In this document: one piece after another, positions 58,322 through 64,000 of the stretch
Numbering within the stretch: position 1 is the stretch's first letter
How the letters are laid out: each line of letters opens with the position of its first letter
NCBI GenBank assembly: GCA_913061145.1
Contig: CAJXUQ010000009.1
Location: 59,079 to 123,078 of the forward strand
From: an uncultured Haliea sp.
Lineage (GTDB): Bacteria > Pseudomonadota > Gammaproteobacteria > Pseudomonadales > Halieaceae
Reading direction: 5' to 3'
DNA length: 64,000 bases
The notes under the pieces: model-generated
Databases searched by the model: none
Seen by the model: the letters and a program-made list of their open reading frames with translations, nothing else
Told to the model about the DNA's origin: nothing
Position numbers and translations under genes: made by a program

Positions 58322-59327
58322 CGCTCTCAAACTGCGCGACCCCGCGGGCGCGCACTACACGCTGCTGGTGCTCGCCTATATTGCACTGACCTATACAGGC
58401 GGCTGGGCGGCGCTGTTCCAGCCCAGTGCGGCGGTCAACGCGCTGGGCGTTGTCGTGCTGGCACACAGCATGCTGATCGCCGCCTACCTGCTGCACGATT
58501 GCGGACACAACGCGGTGTTCATGTCGGCGAAGACCAACGCGGCACTGGGCAAGGTTCTCAACTGGATAACCGGCAGCTGCTACGGGCGCTTTGAGGATAT
58601 CCGCTACAAGCACATGCGCCACCATGTCGACAACTACGACCCCGTGGTGTGGGACTACCGCAGCTTCCTGAAACGCCACCCCGGCCTCGCGAGGCTGGTG
58701 CATGCCGCGGAATGGGCCTACATACCCGCCGTTGAAATCATGATGCACACCATGCTGGTCCTCGCACCCTGGGTGATCGAGTCCAAACGCGCTCAACGCG
58801 GTCGTGTGCTGCGCGTATTGCTGGTTCGTGGTGCACTGCTCGGGCTGGTACTGTTCATCAGCCCCGTTGCCTTCCTGCTGTACGCGCTGGCGCAGCTGTT
58901 GCTGCTCACTGCCCTGCGCTTCATGGATTGCTACCAGCACAACTACGAGGTGATCTTTAATCTCGACGACCCGGATACAGTGTTTCCCCACAAGGGTGAT
59001 GCCGAGTACGAACAGCGCAACACCTACAGCAACCTCCTGTCACACCGCTTTCCCGCCATCAACCTGCTGGTGCTCAATTTCTGCTATCACAATGCACACC
59101 ACGAGAAGCCCACGCTGGGCTGGTACCGCCTGCCAGAGCTGCATCGCAGCATGCAGCCCGACGTCGAGGCACAGACACTGGGTTTTGTGCCGCAGGCGCG
59201 TGCCTTTCACAAACACCGGGTGGCACGCATTTACGCTGAAGAATACGGCGCCGATGAGGTAAAGACCTCACTCAACGAGGGGCGCGCGGTCGGTGTCGAC
59301 GCGCTCAGCTTCCTGACGGCGTTCTAG
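58314..59327 (+). CDS. Membrane-bound di-iron fatty acid desaturase-type enzyme
   Basis: 337 residues from ATG 58314 with AAGGAGG 6 bases upstream. Histidine boxes HDCGH (61-65), HMRHH (100-104) and HNAHH (259-263), plus His209 in DCYQHNYE, give the di-iron ligand set of the FA_desaturase/AlkB superfamily. Four to five hydrophobic helices, two before box 1 and two between boxes 2 and 3 (LLVRGALLGLVLFISPVAFLLYALAQLL). In this superfamily both desaturases and hydroxylases occur. A sigma-54 nitrogen operon with an importer is an unusual place for lipid desaturation, so a hydroxylase acting on an imported nitrogen compound is possible (inference). No ferredoxin partner is adjacent. Confidence 0.85.
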   Translation: MRDALKLRDPAGAHYTLLVLAYIALTYTGGWAALFQPSAAVNALGVVVLAHSMLIAAYLLHDCGHNAVFMSAKTNAALGKVLNWITGSCYGRFEDIRYKHMRHHVDNYDPVVWDYRSFLKRHPGLARLVHAAEWAYIPAVEIMMHTMLVLAPWVIESKRAQRGRVLRVLLVRGALLGLVLFISPVAFLLYALAQLLLLTALRFMDCYQHNYEVIFNLDDPDTVFPHKGDAEYEQRNTYSNLLSHRFPAINLLVLNFCYHNAHHEKPTLGWYRLPELHRSMQPDVEAQTLGFVPQARAFHKHRVARIYAEEYGADEVKTSLNEGRAVGVDALSFLTAF

Positions 59328-59333
59328 ATCGCG

Positions 59334-60137
59334 ATGCATCAGGCCAACCCGCTATTCAGTTCCGCCCGCAGAGTCGCTGCCGTCGCCGGCTCCCGAACTG
59401 TGCTGGGCATTCTGGGCTGGGCGCTGTTCATCGGCGGCTGGTGGCTTGCCGCGCATGCCGAGATCGCGCCACCGCGCCTGTTTCCCGGGCCGGAAAAAGT
59501 GTTTACCAGTTTGTATGAATTACTGGTGGAGAAGGATTTTGCCAGCGATATCTGGGCGAGCGTGAAGCGCATTCTGCTCAGTTTCGGCATCGCCGTGGCG
59601 ATTGCCCTGCCGCTGGGTCTGCTGATGGGCGCCTACCGTCCCATCGATCGCGTACTGGGCCCGGTAGCCAGCGCCTTCCGCTACCTGCCGGCACCGGCGT
59701 TCATCCCACTGTTACTGATGTGGCTGGGCACCGGGGACGAGCAGAAAATCGCCCTGTTGGTGATCGGCGTGCTGTTTTTCCTCATCATCATGCTCGCCGA
59801 CGTTACCCGCCAGGTGCCCAGGGTATACATCGAAACCGCCCGCACCCTCGGCCTGCGCGCGCCCCAGATTCTGCTTTCGGTCACGTTCAGGGCCAGCCTG
59901 CCAGGCTATCTGGATGTGCTGCGACAGATGCTGGCGGTGAGCTGGACATATCTGGTAATCGCCGAAATCGTCGCCGCCACCGATGGCATTGGCGCCATGA
60001 TGATGCGCGCCAAGCGCTTTGTGCATATTGACGACATCATGGCCGGCATTCTGGTCATCGGCCTGCTCGGCCTGCTTTTTGACGCACTGTTCAAACTGCT
60101 GCATCGCACTGCGTTTCGTTACCTCGAGTCCCACTAG
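59334..60137 (+). CDS. ABC importer permease, NitT/TauT type
   Basis: 267 residues with about six helices. EAA loop VYIETARTLGLRAPQILLSVTFRASLPGYLDVLR. Typical of SsuC/TauC-like permeases, and only a moderate relative of the permease in the guanidine operon. Starts 6 bases after the desaturase stop; no strong ribosome site, so coupling is likely. Confidence 0.92.
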   Translation: MHQANPLFSSARRVAAVAGSRTVLGILGWALFIGGWWLAAHAEIAPPRLFPGPEKVFTSLYELLVEKDFASDIWASVKRILLSFGIAVAIALPLGLLMGAYRPIDRVLGPVASAFRYLPAPAFIPLLLMWLGTGDEQKIALLVIGVLFFLIIMLADVTRQVPRVYIETARTLGLRAPQILLSVTFRASLPGYLDVLRQMLAVSWTYLVIAEIVAATDGIGAMMMRAKRFVHIDDIMAGILVIGLLGLLFDALFKLLHRTAFRYLESH

Positions 60138-60165
60138 CAGCACTCAACCGCAAAGGAGCACCACT

Positions 60166-61191
60166 ATGCGCTATATTCGATCCGGTATTGCCATCCTGGC
60201 CCTGGCCCTGGGGTCGGCCACCCAGGCCGCTGACCCCGTGAAACTCTCACTCTTTTCCTGGCCCGGCTACGGGTTCTGGTTTATCGCCAAGGAGAAGGGC
60301 CTGACCGAGGGGTTGGAGCTCGACATCAGCATCATCGAGGATCCCTACCAGAGCTTCGCCCTGATGACGGCGGGGGAACTCCACGCCACCTCAAGCACCG
60401 CGGAGTATGGTCCCATTGCGGCCGACAAGGACGTTGGCATCAAGCTGGTGACCTACACCAATCCGTCCTACGGCACGGATAAAATCATCCTCGCACCCGG
60501 CATCACCAGCGCGGAGCAGCTCAAAGGCCAGACAGTCGCAGTGCTGGAGGGTGGCCTGACACAGATCTTCATGGCTGAATGGCTCACCGACAACGGCGTG
60601 GGAATCAATGAAGTCACCTTCACCAACCTGATCATGGACGATGCCGTGGGCGCGATGGTGGGCGGCACCGCGGCCGCCGCGGAATTCTGGGAACCCTTTG
60701 GCTCCCAGGTGCTTGAAGCCATGCCAGGCGCCACGGTGGCAGCAGACTCCACCGAGGAAAAGTACATCACCACGGCGCTGCTGGGCGACGCCCTCTACAT
60801 GAGCACGGCCTTCCTGGAGCAGCGGCCTGAAGACGCGGCCAAACTCACCCGGGCCTACTTCAACGCCGTGGATTTCTGGAAGACAAACACCGCGGAAGCC
60901 AACCAGATCATCGCAGATGGCCTGCAGTTCACGGTGGCGGACGTCGAGCAGGTGCTGGGCAGCACGGGCGACATTCTCAAGGGCGGTATCTTCGTCTTCG
61001 ACCGCGACCAGGCCGCGATCTTCATGGGCCTGAAAGACGGTGAACTGCCCCTCGGAATTGCCGCCGACGGCATGCAGAACCACTGGGATATCACCACGGA
61101 CTGGTGGTTGAAGTTTGGCTTCATCGACAAGGCCATGCCGATGGCGGCCGGGGTCGACACGACGCCGCTGGCGGCAGCGCTGAACAAATGA
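60166..61191 (+). CDS. ABC substrate-binding protein, NMT1/TauA type
   Basis: 341 residues. Signal peptide ending GSATQA, then VKLSLFSWPGYGFWFIAKEKGLTEGLELDISIIEDPYQSFALMTAGELHATSSTAEYG. Binds the operon's import substrate in the periplasm. The aromatic-rich mature N-terminus (SWPGYGFWF) again suggests a cationic or planar ligand, unproven. AAGGAG precedes ATG 60166. Stop overlaps the ATPase start (ATGA). Confidence 0.92.
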   Translation: MRYIRSGIAILALALGSATQAADPVKLSLFSWPGYGFWFIAKEKGLTEGLELDISIIEDPYQSFALMTAGELHATSSTAEYGPIAADKDVGIKLVTYTNPSYGTDKIILAPGITSAEQLKGQTVAVLEGGLTQIFMAEWLTDNGVGINEVTFTNLIMDDAVGAMVGGTAAAAEFWEPFGSQVLEAMPGATVAADSTEEKYITTALLGDALYMSTAFLEQRPEDAAKLTRAYFNAVDFWKTNTAEANQIIADGLQFTVADVEQVLGSTGDILKGGIFVFDRDQAAIFMGLKDGELPLGIAADGMQNHWDITTDWWLKFGFIDKAMPMAAGVDTTPLAAALNK

Positions 61192-61982
61192 CCGCAGGCA
61201 CACACAGCGGACTTACCGTCTCGGGCGTCAGCAAGCGTTTTCTGCTGCGCTCGGGACAAACCCTGACCGCGCTGGACAACATCAACTTCGAACTGCCGAA
61301 AACCGGGGTTGGGGTGTTACTGGGACCCTCCGGTTGCGGTAAATCCACCTTGTTACGGATAATTGCCGGCCTGGAAACGCAGGATGAAGGCGACATCACC
61401 GTGGATGGCAGCACCGTCCTCGGTCCCGGCATAGACCGCGGCATGGTCTTCCAGAACTACAGTTCCTTTCCCTGGCTGACAGTTGAGGAGAACGTCGCGT
61501 TCGGCCTTAAAGCCCGGGGCGAAGCGCTCAGCCTGCGCGAGGGGGTGGTGCCGTACTTCATCAAGGCAGTCAAGCTGGATGGCTTCGAACGCGCCTACCC
61601 ACACCAGCTCTCGGGCGGCATGCAGCAGCGCGTAGCCATCGCCCGCAGCCTCGCCAGTAACCCGTCACTGCTGTTGATGGATGAACCCTTCGGCGCGCTG
61701 GACCCGGAAACACGCTGGCAGATGCAGAGCCTGCTGCTGGAAATCGTCCACCAGGAACGCACCACCGTACTGATGGTGTCCCACGACATCGAGGAAGCGC
61801 TGTATCTGGGTGACGTGGTGTTTTTTATGGGCACGCGGCCCGGGCGCCTGCTGGAGACCATCCGTCCCGGCCTGGAGAAGAGCAGCACCGATCGCGATGC
61901 CATACTGGATTTCGATGAATACCGCTTTCTTGAGCGAAAAATTCGGCAGATGATGCGTGCGCAGTCACTGGACTGTGCGTAG
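61188..61982 (+). CDS. ABC importer ATPase, NitT/TauT type
   Basis: 264 residues. Walker A GPSGCGKST, Q-loop FQNYSSFPWLTV, signature LSGGM, Walker B LLMDEPFGALD, H-loop VSHDIEEALYLGD. Last gene of the operon; ATG overlaps the preceding stop by 4 bases. Its 3' end overlaps the convergent TetR gene by 18 bases. Confidence 0.93.
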   Translation: MTAGTHSGLTVSGVSKRFLLRSGQTLTALDNINFELPKTGVGVLLGPSGCGKSTLLRIIAGLETQDEGDITVDGSTVLGPGIDRGMVFQNYSSFPWLTVEENVAFGLKARGEALSLREGVVPYFIKAVKLDGFERAYPHQLSGGMQQRVAIARSLASNPSLLLMDEPFGALDPETRWQMQSLLLEIVHQERTTVLMVSHDIEEALYLGDVVFFMGTRPGRLLETIRPGLEKSSTDRDAILDFDEYRFLERKIRQMMRAQSLDCA

Positions 61983-62576
61983 CAGGCGCAGAAACTCACC
62001 GACAAAGAAGTCGAGATTGTTATCCAGGTCGGTGATGCCGGAATCGAACAGCCAGCTCTGGGTCAGTCCCATCAGGTAAGCATACATGGACAGCGCCACC
62101 GTGCGGCTCGCAACACCTCCCTGAACGCCCTGCTCCCGACGGTAGCGCTCCACCCAGGCCGCAAAGGTCGCAATCAGGGAGGCCGTCAATGCGCGTTCGC
62201 GCGCCAGTGTTTTTGATACCGCCTCGGTAAACTCGGTCTTGTTGAGAAAGATCTCGAATGACTGCCGAAAATAATGATCATCCAACAGCATACGCAGCCA
62301 CTGGCGAGAGAAGTCCGCTGCGGCCGCGAGCGGATCGCTGGCCTCGTGGTGCAGCGCAACCAGCCGCTCCAGCGGCAGCTGTGAGTAGGCAAGGATTTCT
62401 TCAAACAACTCTTCTTTGCTGGCGAAATGCCAGTAGATGGGCCCGCGGGAGCACCCTGCTTCCTCCGCAATAAGTCGCAGGGTGGTGCCGCTGTAGCCTC
62501 GTTGGCCAAAGAGTTTGAGCGCCGCGTCCACCAGGCTCTGCCGGGTTTTCGCTGCATCCTCCTTGGTTCGTCTCAT
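61965..62576 (-). CDS. TetR-family regulator, AcrR-like
   Basis: 203 residues. Helix-turn-helix TTLRLIAEEAGCSRGPIYWHFASKEELFEEI and N-terminal RRTKEDAAKTRQSLVDAALKLFGQRGY are AcrR/TtgR-like. The ligand domain is unassigned. Convergent with the sigma-54 operon and downstream of the glutamine synthetase-like gene on the same strand. An inverted repeat over its promoter suggests autorepression. Whether it also controls the operon or the ligase is open. Confidence 0.9.
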   Translation of the reverse strand: MRRTKEDAAKTRQSLVDAALKLFGQRGYSGTTLRLIAEEAGCSRGPIYWHFASKEELFEEILAYSQLPLERLVALHHEASDPLAAAADFSRQWLRMLLDDHYFRQSFEIFLNKTEFTEAVSKTLARERALTASLIATFAAWVERYRREQGVQGGVASRTVALSMYAYLMGLTQSWLFDSGITDLDNNLDFFVGEFLRLLRTVQ

Positions 62577-62604
62577 GATCCGACCCGAGCAATGGAAAAC
62601 CTAC

Positions 62605-62638
62605 AGTGTATGGACGCGACAGGCAAAGGCAAGTCGCG
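62605..62638 (-). promoter_or_regulatory. Promoter and candidate operator of the TetR gene
   Basis: On the minus strand TTGCCT (62627-62632), a 16-base spacer and TACACT (62605-62610), 28 bases before the TetR ATG. A perfect inverted repeat CGCGAC-N12-GTCGCG (62615-62620 and 62633-62638) covers the -35 and spacer, where a repressor would block polymerase. Confidence 0.4.
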
Positions 62639-62655
62639 ACAACCGGCCCCGGCGC

Positions 62656-63942
62656 TTACCCGAACAGCCGCAGATAGCGCGCCACTTCCCAGTCCGATAC
62701 GGTATTGTGGTAACTGTCCCACTCCGCCCGTTTGAAGTCGACAAAGGCTTTGTGCATTGAGGGGCCCAGCACCTGGTAGGCCAGCTCATCACCGGCGATA
62801 GCCTCTGTCGCCTCGGCGAGGGTCTTGGGCAGGCACTGAATGCCGGCCTTGGCGATCTCCGCATCACTGTAGTGGTACATGTTTTCCCGGTGTGGCTGAC
62901 CGGGGTCAATGCCCTGCTCAATGCCCTCCAGTCCTGCAGCGAGCATCAGGGCCGCACCGAGATAGGGATTGCAGGCAATATCTGGCGCCCGGCACTCGAC
63001 CCGTGCACCGGCACTGGGGATACGCAACATATTGGTGCGATTGTTGTTACCGTAACAGCAGAACACCGGTGCCCAGGTGGAACCGGACATGCTGCCCTGC
63101 CGCACCAGTCGCTTGTAGCTGTTCACGGTGGGCGCAACCACTGCACTGATGGCCTTGGCATGGCGCAACACGCCACCGATGAACTGGTAGGCGAGGTCGG
63201 AAACACCGCAGGCATAGCGATCGGCATCCGGGCTCGCTGCGAACAGATTCTGCCCGGTGTCCACACTCGCCAGGGACATGTTGTAATGGGCGCCGCTACC
63301 CGTGCGGTCGGCGAAGGGTTTGGGCATGAAACTGGCGAAGGCACCATGCTTGCGCGCAATTTCGTTGGCCAGCAAGCGGAAATACACCAGGCGATCGGCC
63401 ATGGTCAGCGCATCCGCGTAATTGAAATCAATTTCGAACTGGCCGTTGGCGTCCTCGTGATCGAAGGAATAAACACCCCAACCCATGTCAGTCAGCGCCT
63501 GAACCAGTTCGTCGATAATCACGATGTTATCCATCATGCTGGGGATGTCGTAACAAGGCTTGCCCAGGGTATCGCGCTCACTGAAAGGCACCGGGCGCCC
63601 GTCAGCCCCCTTGCGCAGGATGAAAAACTCGGTTTCTATCCCCAGGTTGAAGGTAAACCCCATGGCAGCGGCTTTCGCCAGCTGACGCTTGAGAATCGTG
63701 CGGGAGCAGGCCTCGAAGGGTTCTCCCTGCAGATACAGATCGCTGGCAAACCAGGCCAGCTCAGGGTTCCACTGGCACTGCTGCATGGACGCCATGTCGG
63801 GCATGGCGGCCACTTCATCATCGGCAATGTCCTGCGGCACGCCGTCGAGGGCCGCGCCGGTAAACAGCTCCGAGCCGGCAAACATCTGCTTGAAATGGCC
63901 GACAGGCACAAACTTGCCCTTGCTGGCGCCGTGAATATCCAC
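62656..63942 (-). CDS. Type III glutamine synthetase-like ligase (GlnT/GmaS group), N-terminus frameshifted
   Basis: 428 residues in frame from a GTG at 63942, which is in fact the Val of YVDIHG and not a real start. Glutamine synthetase catalytic domain: VDIHGASKGKFVPV, GIETEFFIL, YSFDHEDANGQFEIDFNY, GSGAHYNMSL, APTVNSYKRLVRQGSMSGSTWAP, RIPSAGARVECRAPDIACNPYLGAALML. This is the group called type III (GlnT), to which gamma-glutamylmethylamide synthetases (GmaS) of methylamine users also belong, so the substrate may be an amine instead of ammonia. The frame is broken just upstream of 63942, and the coding sequence appears to continue past the right edge. Confidence 0.85.
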   Translation of the reverse strand: MDIHGASKGKFVPVGHFKQMFAGSELFTGAALDGVPQDIADDEVAAMPDMASMQQCQWNPELAWFASDLYLQGEPFEACSRTILKRQLAKAAAMGFTFNLGIETEFFILRKGADGRPVPFSERDTLGKPCYDIPSMMDNIVIIDELVQALTDMGWGVYSFDHEDANGQFEIDFNYADALTMADRLVYFRLLANEIARKHGAFASFMPKPFADRTGSGAHYNMSLASVDTGQNLFAASPDADRYACGVSDLAYQFIGGVLRHAKAISAVVAPTVNSYKRLVRQGSMSGSTWAPVFCCYGNNNRTNMLRIPSAGARVECRAPDIACNPYLGAALMLAAGLEGIEQGIDPGQPHRENMYHYSDAEIAKAGIQCLPKTLAEATEAIAGDELAYQVLGPSMHKAFVDFKRAEWDSYHNTVSDWEVARYLRLFG

Positions 63943-64000
63943 GTAGGGGTCCTAGGGATTTTGCCTCCAAATATTGCAAAAACCGCTGCAGGCCGCGCCA
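63943..64000 (-). pseudogene. 5' coding remnant of the ligase gene in another frame
   Basis: In the frame of the ligase a TAG stop lies three codons before YVDIHG. In the neighbouring frame the same bases read FLQYLEAKSLGP, a plausible GlnT-type N-terminal helix. Removing one base from the CCCC run (minus strand; GGGG at 63945-63948) joins them as KSLGPYVDIHG. That joint is a few residues shorter than the hydrophobic strand I expect before VDIHG, so a small deletion is also possible. Sequencing error, assembly fault or a true frameshift cannot be told apart here. Confidence 0.55.

Overview
The window reads as a chromosomal segment of a GC-rich marine-type gammaproteobacterium, most likely in or near the Halieaceae/OM60 group of Cellvibrionales or a relative of Pseudomonas. 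The grounds are gene order (hslO-pckA; dsbB-rsd; trxA-rho-ubiD; hemY-hemX-hemD-hemC-algR-algZ-argH; lptM-lysA-dapF-DUF484-xerC-yigB), which resembles the pseudomonad chromosome, plus polyhydroxyalkanoate (PHA) granule proteins, a TonB receptor and PilU. The genus is inference. No rRNA, tRNA, CRISPR array, insertion sequence or prophage was seen.

Layout. 1-8.3 kb: a truncated EamA transporter, an LLM-class flavin oxidoreductase, hslO, pckA and an RND efflux pair. 8.5-13 kb: two PHA-granule proteins with Lys/Ala-rich tails at opposite ends, a TonB receptor and a PhaD-like TetR regulator. 13-23.5 kb: methyltransferase, peroxiredoxin, SLC13-type carrier, beta-propeller protein, moaA, a MoxR/VWA pair, pilU and an Omp85-like barrel. 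23.6-46.9 kb: housekeeping genes (gshA, dsbB, rsd, FKBP, ABC-F, trxA, rho, ubiD, haem block, algRZ, argH, lysine/peptidoglycan block, xerC).

46.9-64 kb is the accessory nitrogen region and the most interesting part. On the minus strand an operon encodes an ABC importer, two DUF1989 proteins, a biotin-dependent carboxylase usually named urea carboxylase, and allophanate hydrolase, followed by a P-II gene. Its leader carries a clear guanidine-I (ykkC) riboswitch, so the operon is best read as guanidine assimilation: import, carboxylation, deimination by the DUF1989 pair, and allophanate hydrolysis to ammonia. Upstream of the riboswitch is a sigma-54 promoter. Facing it is a second, near-consensus sigma-54 promoter with an IHF-like site, and between the two lies a near-perfect NtrC site.

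The second promoter drives an uncharacterised five-gene operon: a xylose-isomerase-like TIM barrel, a membrane di-iron desaturase/hydroxylase and a complete NitT/TauT-type importer. Convergent to it are a TetR regulator and a type III glutamine synthetase-like gene (possibly gamma-glutamylmethylamide synthetase) with an apparent N-terminal frameshift. I propose that the two divergent operons form one nitrogen-scavenging unit, with guanidine as the known substrate and an unidentified nitrogen compound processed by the di-iron enzyme as the unknown one.
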